From contig OW818684.1 of the NCBI GenBank assembly GCA_942493135.1, positions 4,464,001 through 4,528,000 on the forward strand: DNA of 64,000 bases. The letters are read 5' to 3'. Source of the DNA: Planctellipticum sp942493135. Its GTDB lineage: Bacteria; Planctomycetota; Planctomycetia; Planctomycetales; Planctomycetaceae. The notes beneath the pieces were generated by a model. That model was not told where the DNA came from and made no database searches. It saw only the letters and a list, made by a program, of their open reading frames with translations. The translations under genes were made by a program, and so were the position numbers. Below, piece after piece: positions 8,113-15,907 of this stretch (position 1 is its first letter; each line of letters starts with the position of its first letter).

Positions 8113-10170
8113 CTAGTGCACTCGCATGCCCGGCTTCGCGCCGTCGTCGGGCTCGAGGACGTAGATCTCTTTCCCGCCGGCGCCGGCCGCCAGGACCATC
8201 CCCTCGCTGACGCCAAACCGCATTTTGCGCGGGGCCAGGTTGGCGCAGAGGATCACCAGCTTCCCGACGAGGGCCTCCGGTGCGTAGGCGCTCTTGATCC
8301 CCGCGAAGACGTTCCGGCGGACATCGCCCCCCAGGCTCAGCGTGAGCTGCAGCAGCTTGTCGGCCCCTTCGACGTGCTTGGCTTCGAGCACGCGGGCGAC
8401 CCGCAGGTCGACCTTCACGAAGTCATCGATCGTGCAGTGCGCTTCGACGAGCGGCTCGTTCGCGAGGGCTTCCGGGCCGTCCTGGAACTGCCCGGCCGGC
8501 GCGGCTTCCGCTGTTGTTTCCGGAGCGGAGGCCGCTGGCTGTCCTTCTTCTTCAATCATGGCTTGTACCTGTGCGGGATCGACCCGCTTCATCAAATGTT
8601 CGAACTTGCTGACGGGCGTGCCGACCAGCGGCCGACGCACGTCTTCCCAACAGTCCATCGGACAATTCAACAGCTTCGCCGCCTGGGCCGCGAGTCGCGG
8701 CTGCACCGGCGCGAGATAAATCAGGATCTGGCGGAACAGATTCAGCGAGACCGTGCAGACCTGCTGCAGCTCGGCCCCCCGCGCGGGATCCTTCTTGAGC
8801 GTCCAGGGGGCATGATCTTCGACATAGCGGTTCGCCTGGTCGGCGAGCGCCATGATCTGCCTCATCGCCGCACTGAATTCGCACGCCTCGTACGCCGCGG
8901 CGATGGAATCTGCCTCGGCCGCCGCCTGGGCAAACAAACCGCCGTCGTCCGGATACTCCGCCGACAACCCGGTGGCTTCGACAAACTTCGCCGTCCGGCT
9001 CGCGAGATTGACGACTTTCCCCACCAGGTCGGAGTTCACCTTGGCGACGAATTCCTCCAGGTTGAGATCGATATCATCCAGCCCGTTCCCGAGCTTGCTG
9101 GCGTAGTAGTAGCGCAGGGCCGCCGGGTCGAGATGCTTCAAATAGGTCGAGGCCATCACGAAGGTGCCCTTGCTTTTGGACATCTTCTCGCCGTCGACCG
9201 TCAGAAAGCCGTGGATGTGGACTCGTTCGGGGAGATTGATCCCCGCCGTCTTGAGCATCGCCGGCCAGAACAGCGTATGGAAGTACGTGATGTCCTTGCC
9301 GATGAAGTGGTGGATTTCGACGTCGGGGTTCTTCCACCAGTCTTCCCAGCGCTCGCCGCGGGCCGCGCACCAGTCGGCCGTGGACCCGATGTACCCGATC
9401 GGCGCATCGAACCAGACGTACCAGTAGTCGCCGGGGCTGTCCGGGATCTCGAAGCCGAAGTACGGGGCGGGGCGTGAGACGTCCCAGTCCCGCAGCGGCT
9501 TGCCGAGAAAGTGCCCCTTCAGGTAATTGGCGACTTCGTCCTGCAGGTGCTCTCCGCTCTGCGTCCACTCGGTCAGGAACTCGTGCAGACGTTCAATCTG
9601 GACGAAGAGATGCTTCGCCGTCCGGATCTCCGGCGTGGCCCCCGACAGCGTGCTGACCGGGTTGATCAGGTCGGTCGGACTGTAGGTCGAGCCGCACTTG
9701 TCGCAACTGTCGCCATACTGGTCCGGAGCCTGGCAGTTCGGGCAGGTCCCTCTGACAAAGCGGTCGGCAAGGAACGTCTGAGCCGAGGGATCGTAAAGCT
9801 GGGTCACTTCCTGTTCGACGATCAGGCCGTCTTTTCGGAGCGCTGCCCAGATTTCGTGGCAGACGGCCCGGTTGGAATCGCTGTGCGTGCTGCCGTAGTT
9901 GTCAAAGGCGACGTCGAACCCGGCGAAGTCCCGCAGGTGGGCTGCGCTCATATCGGCGATCACCTCGGTCTCCGGCCGGCCTTCCTGCCGGGCCCGGATC
10001 ATGATCGCCGTGCCGTGCGTGTCGTCCGCGCAGACGTAGGTGCAGGGGTTCCCCCGCAGCTTCTGGAAGCGGACCCAGATATCGGTCTGGATGTACTCGA
10101 CCAGATGACCTAAGTGGATATGGCCATTGGCATAAGGCAACGCGGACGTCACCAGAATGCGACGCGTCAT
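8113..10170 (-). CDS. metG: methionine--tRNA ligase
   Basis: Methionyl-tRNA synthetase, which charges tRNA-Met with methionine in the cytosol. The 685-residue protein has the class I HIGH-type motif HIHLGH (residues 17-22), the zinc-knuckle pair CPNCQAPDQYGDSCDKC in the connective peptide, and the KMSKSKG loop. A helical anticodon domain follows, and the C-terminal 110 residues form a tRNA-binding OB domain (VDLRVARVLEAKHVEGADKL ... KMRFGVSEGMVL), the long dimeric form as in E. coli MetG. The start ATG at 10170 has AGGAG seven bases upstream (AGGAGAATTC). The Pro/Ala/Glu-rich joint between body and OB domain is ordinary. It is divergent from serA. Confidence 0.97.
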   Translation of the reverse strand: MTRRILVTSALPYANGHIHLGHLVEYIQTDIWVRFQKLRGNPCTYVCADDTHGTAIMIRARQEGRPETEVIADMSAAHLRDFAGFDVAFDNYGSTHSDSNRAVCHEIWAALRKDGLIVEQEVTQLYDPSAQTFLADRFVRGTCPNCQAPDQYGDSCDKCGSTYSPTDLINPVSTLSGATPEIRTAKHLFVQIERLHEFLTEWTQSGEHLQDEVANYLKGHFLGKPLRDWDVSRPAPYFGFEIPDSPGDYWYVWFDAPIGYIGSTADWCAARGERWEDWWKNPDVEIHHFIGKDITYFHTLFWPAMLKTAGINLPERVHIHGFLTVDGEKMSKSKGTFVMASTYLKHLDPAALRYYYASKLGNGLDDIDLNLEEFVAKVNSDLVGKVVNLASRTAKFVEATGLSAEYPDDGGLFAQAAAEADSIAAAYEACEFSAAMRQIMALADQANRYVEDHAPWTLKKDPARGAELQQVCTVSLNLFRQILIYLAPVQPRLAAQAAKLLNCPMDCWEDVRRPLVGTPVSKFEHLMKRVDPAQVQAMIEEEGQPAASAPETTAEAAPAGQFQDGPEALANEPLVEAHCTIDDFVKVDLRVARVLEAKHVEGADKLLQLTLSLGGDVRRNVFAGIKSAYAPEALVGKLVILCANLAPRKMRFGVSEGMVLAAGAGGKEIYVLEPDDGAKPGMRVH

Positions 10171-10524
10171 GAATTCTCCTCCGGACATTCCGTCCGGCCT
10201 GTGCAGGTGCGGCAGCAGCGTAAAGGACGGACTCCCCATTGTCCACGCTGGTTCACGGTTGCGTAAATACGAGGAGGTGTTGTGGGTGGCTGGGGTCGGC
10301 CGCCTTGGGCCGCCCCCAGTGATCGTGGAGCAGATTCGGCAGACTGGCGGCTCGCAGACTCCACCTCGGCCGCCCGTCATCATCGGCCGCCCGTCATCAT
10401 CAGCACGCATCAGCGGCTGATGTTGTGACCGTAATTGCTGCGTGCGCCAAAGGTTTTGCGCTCCGCCAGCGGGAAACCCTTCCCGCGACTGAGAATCCTG
10501 CCCAAGTCGTAACGGGGACCTCCC

Positions 10525-10552
10525 TTGGCGCGGCGAACCGGACCCGTATCCT
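10525..10552 (+). promoter_or_regulatory. candidate serA promoter
   Basis: TTGGCG (10525-10530) and TATCCT (10547-10552) are separated by 16 bases, resembling sigma-70 -35 and -10 elements with two and two mismatches. It would start transcription near 10559 and give a leader of about 85 nt containing the hairpin at 10572-10599. Planctomycete promoters are poorly known, so this is tentative. Confidence 0.35.
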
Positions 10553-10571
10553 ATGGGTCAGGAAATCATGA

Positions 10572-10599
10572 GGAGGGCGCAGACCTGTTCGCGCCCTCC
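10572..10599 (+). promoter_or_regulatory. leader hairpin upstream of serA
   Basis: GGAGGGCGC (10572-10580) pairs perfectly with GCGCCCTCC (10591-10599) over a 10-nt loop, and TTTT follows at 10606-10609. It sits 45 bp before the serA start. It could be an attenuator or a terminator of read-through transcripts; which one is not decided by sequence alone. Confidence 0.45.
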
Positions 10600-10643
10600 G
10601 TGTCGTTTTGCCGCCGCCTCAACTTCTGCCAGCGAGTTTGTCC

Positions 10644-12275
10644 ATGCATCGCGTGCTGATTACCGACAGCCTCTCGAAAGCCGGTCTCGAGATCCTCAAG
10701 AACACCCCCGGCATCGAGGTCGATGAACGCAAGGGCCTCACTCCCGAGCAGGTCCGCGAAGCCCTCAAAGATGCCGACGGCATCATCATCCGCAGCGGCA
10801 CCAGGCTGACGCCGGAACTGCTCAAGGATCAGCCGCGGCTGAAGGCGATCGTCCGGGCCGGCGTCGGCGTCGACAACATTGACCTTCCCGCCGCCACCCG
10901 CGAAGGGATCGTCGTCATGAACACCCCGGCGGGGAATACCATCTCCACCGCCGAACACGCCTTCGCCATGATGATGTCCCTCGCCCGCAACATTCCCCCC
11001 GCTTGCGCGACCCTTAAGGGGGGGAAGTGGGATAAGAAGAGCTACACCGGGACGCAGCTCGCCGGCAAGGTGCTGGGGATCATCGGCCTGGGCCGGATCG
11101 GCGTTTCGGTCGCCCGCCGGGCGCTGGCGTTTGAAATGAAGGTCGTCGGCTATGACCCGTTCATGTCCCCCGAGCGGGCCAAGGAGCTGGGGATCGAGCT
11201 GCAGGCGAGCTTGGACGACATGCTGCCGCAGATCGATTTCCTGACGCTCCACACGCACTTCACGCCGGAAACGGCGAACATGATCAACGCCGCCCGCCTG
11301 GCCCAGATGAAAAAGGGCGTGCGGATCGTCAACTGCGCCCGCGGCGGCATCGTCAACGAACAGGAACTCGCCGACGCCATCGAATCCGGCCACGTCGCCG
11401 GGGCCGCTTTTGACGTCTTCGTGCAGGAGCCCCCCAAGGACTTCCGCCTCATCAATCTGCCGCAGGTCGTCTGCACGCCGCACCTGGGGGCTTCGACCGA
11501 CGAAGCCCAGGAACTGGTGGCCCTCGAAGCGGCCGAGATCATGTCCGGCTTCCTGACCCGCAACGAAGTCCGCCACGCGGTCAACATGGCCCCGGTCTCC
11601 GGGGCCGAGATGGCCGACAACCAGATTTACCTGGACCTCGGCCTCCGCCTGGGCCTCCTGATGGCGCAGGTCACGAAGGGGACCGGCGTCCGGAGCGTCA
11701 AGCTGATGTTCCGGGGCGAAGCGGCGAATAAGAAGACCAAGCTGATCGGCTCCAGTTTTGCCGCCGGGCTGCTGATGGACGCCGTCGACGGGGTCAACAT
11801 CGTCAACGCCGAGATGCTCGCCAAGGAGCGGGGGATCGAGATCACCGAGTCCCTCTCGACCGAAGTCGGCGATTTTTCCTCGCTGGTCTCGGCGACGGTG
11901 GTGACCGATCAGGGCGAGTTCACCGCGGCCGGCACGGTGTTCGGCAAGCAGTTCCTGCGTCTGGTGCGGTTCGACAAGTTCCACCTCGACGCCTACCTCG
12001 ACGGTCTGCTGCTGGCCTACCGCCACATCGACAAGCCGGGCGTCATCGGTTTCATCGGCTCGGTCTGCGGCAAGAACAATGTGAATATCGCCCATATGGC
12101 GCTGGGTCGGGAAAAGGCCGAACCGGGCGGCGACGCCCTCGCCGTGCTGAACCTCGACAACGAGCCGTCGGCGGAAGTCCTCAAGGAAATGGCGGAAAAC
12201 GGGGCCGTCACCAGCGTCCAGCTCATCCGCCTGCCCAAGGCCGGCGAGCCGCTCCCCTGGCTCGGCGGCAAGTAG
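10644..12275 (+). CDS. serA: D-3-phosphoglycerate dehydrogenase
   Basis: First enzyme of serine biosynthesis: oxidises 3-phosphoglycerate to 3-phosphohydroxypyruvate with NAD+. The 543-residue length fits the long (type I) bacterial/plant form. Order of domains: N-terminal substrate half-domain with VRAGVGVDNID, the Rossmann domain with GIIGLGRIG, the catalytic blocks RIVNCARGGIVNE and VVCTPHLGAS (active-site Arg and His), then the allosteric substrate-binding domain (from about residue 320) and a C-terminal ACT domain beginning near HIDKPGVIGFIGSVCG, where serine feedback is expected. The start MHRVLITD was chosen by homology; an upstream in-frame ATG would add 12 unlikely residues. The leader carries a strong hairpin. 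Confidence 0.97.
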   Translation: MHRVLITDSLSKAGLEILKNTPGIEVDERKGLTPEQVREALKDADGIIIRSGTRLTPELLKDQPRLKAIVRAGVGVDNIDLPAATREGIVVMNTPAGNTISTAEHAFAMMMSLARNIPPACATLKGGKWDKKSYTGTQLAGKVLGIIGLGRIGVSVARRALAFEMKVVGYDPFMSPERAKELGIELQASLDDMLPQIDFLTLHTHFTPETANMINAARLAQMKKGVRIVNCARGGIVNEQELADAIESGHVAGAAFDVFVQEPPKDFRLINLPQVVCTPHLGASTDEAQELVALEAAEIMSGFLTRNEVRHAVNMAPVSGAEMADNQIYLDLGLRLGLLMAQVTKGTGVRSVKLMFRGEAANKKTKLIGSSFAAGLLMDAVDGVNIVNAEMLAKERGIEITESLSTEVGDFSSLVSATVVTDQGEFTAAGTVFGKQFLRLVRFDKFHLDAYLDGLLLAYRHIDKPGVIGFIGSVCGKNNVNIAHMALGREKAEPGGDALAVLNLDNEPSAEVLKEMAENGAVTSVQLIRLPKAGEPLPWLGGK

Positions 12276-12303
12276 GGCCGGTTAAGTCGCCCGCAGCCTT
12301 CTT

Positions 12304-12482
12304 GTAGGGCAGGCTCCCGCCTGCCGATTTGTGATTCCATGCGCAGAACGGCGGGTGGCCGGGGCTGGACCAGAGGGGAAGCCCCGGTCCCGCGCACCGG
12401 GGCATCGCGAAGGCGCTCCTGCCCCGGCCACCCGTCGATTTGCGGCTGCCAGCACGATACGGCAGGCGGGAGCCTGCCCTAC
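12304..12482. repeat. nested inverted repeats between serA and hemW
   Basis: Outer arms GTAGGGCAGGCTCCCGCC (starting 12304) and its complement ending at 12482 match over 23 bases without mismatch. Inner arms CGGGTGGCCGGGGC (12352-12365) and GCCCCGGCCACCCG (12421-12434) also match perfectly. The outer right arm ends 11 bp before the hemW start codon. Each arm is itself palindromic (GGCAGGC...GCCTGCC). Confidence 0.75.
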
Positions 12483-12493
12483 GGGGGGGGAAT

Positions 12494-13642
12494 ATGTCTG
12501 ACTTCCGTTCCCTCTATGTGCACGTTCCGTTCTGTCGGCATCGGTGCGGTTACTGCGACTTCACGCTGATCGCCGGTCGGGACGACCTGATCGGCGATTA
12601 CCTCAAGGGACTGGCGCGCGAGCTGGATCTGCTGGGCCATGTCCCGGTCCGCGAAGACGAACGCCCCGAGCTCGACACCCTGTTCTTCGGCGGCGGCACG
12701 CCGACGCATCTGCCGCCGCAGGAACTGACCCGGCTGTTTCAGATCGTCTCAAGCCGGTTTCGCCTGGCGGAGGGGGCCGAGGTCTGCGTGGAAGCCAACC
12801 CGCGGGATCTGACCGACGAACGGCTCGACGTTCTCCGGCGTTCGGGTGTGAATCGCCTGAGTCTGGGCGGCCAGTCGTTTGATGCCCGGGCGCTGGAGCT
12901 GCTCGAACGGGATCACGCTCCCGAGGAGCTGGCGGAGATTGTTCGCCGGATCACGCCGGACTGGGAGAACGTGTCGCTCGATCTGATCTTCGGCGTTCCC
13001 GGTCAGACGCTGGAGTCGTGGGAGGAGACGCTGCAGCGGGCGATATCGCTGGGGGTGTCGCACGTCTCGACGTATGGACTGACGTTCGAAGCGAACACCG
13101 CCTTCGAAACCCGCCGGCGGCGCGGCGAGCTGGAACCGGTCGACGAAGAGCTCGAACGGGCGATGTACGACGTGGCGATGGAACAGCTCGAAGCGGCCGG
13201 CTACTCCCAGTACGAAATCTCCAGCTTCGCGAAACCGGGATTTGCCTGTCGGCACAACCAGATCTACTGGTCGGGGGACGAATACGAGGCGGTCGGGCCG
13301 GGGGCGGCCCGTTATCTGGAGGGGGCGCGGGAGACGAACATCCGCAGCGTGCTGGGGTGGCTGGCCCGGCTGGAGCGGGGGGAATCGCCGGTTGCGGAAG
13401 CGGAAGAGCTTGCTCCCGAAGCCCGCGCCCGCGAGCTGATCTTTCTCAATCTCCGCCGGGTCCGCGGCATCGACCGGACCGATTTTCGTACGAGAACCGG
13501 TTTCTCACTCGACCGCCTCGCAGGCCCCGCGATCTTGCATCACACGCAGGCCGGCAACCTGGAAGACGACGGCCCGACGATCCGCCTGACGCGCGCGGGC
13601 CGGTTTCTGGCGGATCACGTGATGGCGGATTTTCTGGGGTAG
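12494..13642 (+). CDS. hemW: radical SAM heme chaperone HemW (HemN-like)
   Basis: A 382-residue protein of the HemN/HemW family. The radical SAM motif is CRHRCGYCDF (Cys14, Cys18, Cys21), followed by FFGGGTPTHL, the SLGGQSFD block and VSTYGLTFEANTAF. The N-terminus is short and begins directly with YVHVPFC, without the extra N-terminal helices and Cys of true oxygen-independent coproporphyrinogen oxidase HemN, so HemW (heme insertion or chaperone) is the better name. The ATG at 12494 has a G-rich run just upstream. The reading frame follows serA but is separated from it by a nested inverted repeat, so co-transcription is uncertain. Confidence 0.9.
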   Translation: MSDFRSLYVHVPFCRHRCGYCDFTLIAGRDDLIGDYLKGLARELDLLGHVPVREDERPELDTLFFGGGTPTHLPPQELTRLFQIVSSRFRLAEGAEVCVEANPRDLTDERLDVLRRSGVNRLSLGGQSFDARALELLERDHAPEELAEIVRRITPDWENVSLDLIFGVPGQTLESWEETLQRAISLGVSHVSTYGLTFEANTAFETRRRRGELEPVDEELERAMYDVAMEQLEAAGYSQYEISSFAKPGFACRHNQIYWSGDEYEAVGPGAARYLEGARETNIRSVLGWLARLERGESPVAEAEELAPEARARELIFLNLRRVRGIDRTDFRTRTGFSLDRLAGPAILHHTQAGNLEDDGPTIRLTRAGRFLADHVMADFLG

Positions 13643-13668
13643 CTGAGGAATGCCATCGACTCTCAATC

Positions 13669-13719
13669 GGGTGGCCCAGACGCCGCTCTGGGCGTCTGGG
13701 TGCCTCAGGCACAAGAGGT
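13669..13719 (+). repeat. REP element copy 1, right after the RAYT stop
   Basis: GGGTGGCCCAGACGCC starts a 34-base palindromic unit (13669-13702) whose exact inverse occurs at 14286-14319 on the other side of the transposase gene. A tail with CACAAGAGG follows, which is shared with copies at 15624 and 50896. Confidence 0.8.
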
Positions 13720-14241
13720 CTACTCCACCCACTCAATCGGCACGCCCACCGTCCTTCTTTCCAGATACCAGCGGGCCGAGCTCCAGCGCCACTCATCAGG
13801 CCGGAGAACCAGCCCGGCCCGCACCGGATTCCAGTGCATGTAGTCCAATTTCTCCCGGAGTTTCTTGCCGGAGTCGATCTCGAAAGAATAGTAGCGGACT
13901 TGCCAGACAGGATCAGTCACCGGGAATCGCTTTGAATACTCAGCCAGCTCACCGGCGAAACACTCCTTGATCTGCGCGGAAGATCGTCCCTTCCAGAGTC
14001 GCATGAATCCGCTCAACTGGCCGGTCTTGGGAAACCAGACGATCGCATGGACGTGGTCCGGCATTAGGACGAAGCCGACGCAGCGGGCTGCATGTCTTTC
14101 GAGTTCGGCATTGAGGATTCCCAGGACGATTCGCTTCGGCTGATCGTGATCGAGCAATCGTCGCCGGTGGTAACAGGAGAACGTGATGAAGTGGGCGTAG
14201 AGGGCGTCGTCGATGCGGCGTGGATGAGGCATTTGAAGCAT
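13720..14241 (-). CDS. REP-associated tyrosine transposase (RAYT)
   Basis: A 173-residue HUH-type single-strand nuclease of the IS200-like Y1 transposase superfamily, RAYT branch. The metal-binding HUH motif is MPDHVHAIVWF (His63, His65). The C-terminal block KLDYMHWNPVRAGLV (131-145) is the RAYT signature, and WKGRSSAQIKE and PDEWRWSSARWY are also typical. Catalytic Tyr is expected in or near the RYYSFE/LDYMH segment. RAYTs mobilise or process REP palindromes, and this gene lies between two perfectly inverted REP copies, so it is likely the enzyme acting on this REP family. It is a domesticated or semi-autonomous element; there is no accessory TnpB. The reading frame is intact. Confidence 0.92.
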   Translation of the reverse strand: MLQMPHPRRIDDALYAHFITFSCYHRRRLLDHDQPKRIVLGILNAELERHAARCVGFVLMPDHVHAIVWFPKTGQLSGFMRLWKGRSSAQIKECFAGELAEYSKRFPVTDPVWQVRYYSFEIDSGKKLREKLDYMHWNPVRAGLVLRPDEWRWSSARWYLERRTVGVPIEWVE

Positions 14242-14270
14242 TCCTGGTGGTCAGGTTGTCTCCGAGCGAC

Positions 14271-14319
14271 CACTTGTGACTTTGTCACCCAGACGCCCAG
14301 AGCGGCGTCTGGGCCACCC
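14271..14319 (-). repeat. REP element copy 2, upstream of the RAYT
   Basis: The inverse of copy 1: CACCCAGACGCCCAGAGC begins the exact 34-base complement at 14286-14319, with CTTGTGAC just outside. With copy 1 it frames the RAYT gene as terminal inverted repeats about 650 bp apart. Confidence 0.8.
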
Positions 14320-14422
14320 AAGACAATTTTCGCTGCGGTTCTTCGCTGATGGATCGGCATGCCACATGATACTGTACATGGTGGCGTTTCTGCCGCAGAA
14401 CGTGCTAATCGGAACTCGCATC

Positions 14423-15469
14423 ATGGAACAGGGGTTTCCGCCAGATCTACCGTCTGATCGACTGACGATCATGTTCCTCTATGTCGTGTTGCTGGCAATG
14501 CTGCTGGGAGAGGTCGGCGGGCTGGTGATTCAGCTTCGGCGGAAGACGACTCCGTGGGACGTACTGGCATGGGGCGTCGGCGGGGCGCTGCTGGCGCTGG
14601 TCACGATGGTGATTGTGATCCCGATCTATGTCCATCTCTCGGACAGGACGGGGTTCGCCATCGATCTGCTGCTGATCGTTGCGGCCCTGTGCCTGATCGG
14701 CCTGGTCCAGTCCATCTTTCGACTGAGTCCCGAGACGCCTGCGAACTTGATCGTCCTTGTCATTGCGGCGTTTACGGGCGTTTGTCTGTTTGTTCCCGTC
14801 GCGGCGCCGACGCTGTCGACTCGTGCGGCCGTTCAACGAATCGTCTGCCGCAACAACCTCAAGCAGCTCGGTCTGGCGATGCACAACTCTCACGACACGT
14901 TCGACCGGTTTCCTGCGACTGCCGGAGGCGAACCTCCGATGAGTTGGCGCGTTGCTCTGTTGCCGTACGTGGACCAGGCGCCGCTCTTCAACACGTACGA
15001 CCTCACCAAACGCCGGGATGAGTCTCCGAATGCCGCGTTTCTGCTGCAGGACTTCCGGTCCTACCGCTGCCCCGCCGTCGAACGCCCCGCCGACGATCAG
15101 GGTCGGTTTTTTACGTCGTATGTCGCTCCGGTCGGGCCCCATACGATCCTGCACGGCGGCGAAGGAAGGCAACTCCGGGACGTCACCGACGGCGTGTCAA
15201 ACACCCTGCTGCTCGTCGAAGCCTGCGGCCTCGAAATCCTCTGGACCGAACCTCGTGATTTCGATGTCACGCAGGGGCCCGTCGGGATCAACTTCAAAGG
15301 GCACGGCCGGACCGATTCGCCGGGGGTGATGTCGGGGTATCACGCTGGAGGCGTGCACGCACTTTTCGGCGATGGGGCGGTCCGGTTCCTTTCGCAGAAA
15401 ACCGATCCGGCGATCCTGGAAGCCTTGCTGACCGCCGATGGCGGCGATGATCCGGGGGAGGATTGGTAG
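14423..15469 (+). CDS. DUF1559 domain protein with polytopic N-terminus
   Basis: About 348 residues. The N-terminus has four hydrophobic segments (FLYVVLLAMLLGEVGGLVI, WGVGGALLALVTMVIVIPI, FAIDLLLIVAALCLIGLV, LIVLVIAAFTGVCLFVPV) in place of the usual pilin-like leader of DUF1559 proteins. Next comes the classic CRNNLKQLGLAMHNSHDTFDRFP block, followed by WRVALLPYVDQAPLF, YRCPAV, the SYVAPVG motif, SNTLLLVE and the C-terminal GGVHALFGDGAVRFLS. DUF1559 (also called SBP_bac_10) is strongly expanded in Planctomycetes and its role is unknown. The start at MEQGFP was chosen because the more upstream codons run into the REP copy; alternatives are ATG 14366 or 14378. The domain is otherwise complete. 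Confidence 0.82.
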   Translation: MEQGFPPDLPSDRLTIMFLYVVLLAMLLGEVGGLVIQLRRKTTPWDVLAWGVGGALLALVTMVIVIPIYVHLSDRTGFAIDLLLIVAALCLIGLVQSIFRLSPETPANLIVLVIAAFTGVCLFVPVAAPTLSTRAAVQRIVCRNNLKQLGLAMHNSHDTFDRFPATAGGEPPMSWRVALLPYVDQAPLFNTYDLTKRRDESPNAAFLLQDFRSYRCPAVERPADDQGRFFTSYVAPVGPHTILHGGEGRQLRDVTDGVSNTLLLVEACGLEILWTEPRDFDVTQGPVGINFKGHGRTDSPGVMSGYHAGGVHALFGDGAVRFLSQKTDPAILEALLTADGGDDPGEDW

Positions 15470-15907
15470 GTGGGGAAATGTCGAACGTCGAAGGGAAGGC
15501 CAAGTGCTGAGAGACCAGTGCCAAGTGAGGGCGAAGGACGCTTGCGCTGCACCTTTCAAGGCAGACCACTGACTGAATTCAAGTACGAGATAATGAATCT
15601 ACCGACCAGCAAAGATCAGACGGCGGGTGGCCCGGACGCTGCTTTGAGCGTCTGGGTTTACAAGAGGACTTCTGAAAAACAGGACGACGAGACAATCCTC
15701 TTGTCAACCCAGACGTCCAGAGCGACGTCTGGGCCACCCGGCCCCAGTTGTCCCGAGAAACAAATCGTTCACTGCGTTGCCTGGGGGGGCCGAAGACGGC
15801 CGGGCGCGCCCGGCCCTACGCGGCGGACGAGGACGTCCACCGTGCGTACCGCGATCAGCCGCTCTTCTCTGGCTGTTCGTGGCTCGCGATTCCCTGTTCG
15901 CGGCTTG
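15470..15907. other. intergenic, 438 bp, with paired REPs
   Basis: No gene seen. The REP pair occupies 15624-15739; 15785-15840 is a GC-rich run with GGCCGGGCGCGCCCGGCC-like palindromes. It lies between convergent genes. Confidence 0.5.
15624..15739. repeat. REP pair in inverted orientation (copies 3 and 4)
   Basis: Copy 3 (15624-15668) reads GGGTGGCCCGGACGCTGC..., copy 4 (15696-15739) ends ...GACGTCTGGGCCACCC. They are diverged from the RAYT-flanking copies by a few bases and face each other across 27 bp, the BIME-like layout expected from RAYT action. Confidence 0.7.

Larger units (their letters stand above)
10171..10643. other. divergent intergenic region metG/serA, 473 bp
   Basis: Carries the start regions of both genes. 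On the serA side a promoter-like pair (10525-10552) and a leader hairpin (10572-10599) are visible. The central part, around 10290-10420, contains short GGCCGCC-type repeats but no gene. Confidence 0.5.

Noticed and set aside
7708..9477. A 589-codon plus-strand frame
   Set aside because: Antisense to metG and running through the palindromic element; no domain.
10568..10722. Leader peptide gene upstream of serA (about 51 codons)
   Set aside because: It overlaps the serA start in another frame and no clustered control codons could be argued; kept only as a note in the leader finding.
10566..12095. A 509-codon open frame antisense to serA
   Set aside because: High-GC shadow of serA; the sense strand has complete SerA motifs.
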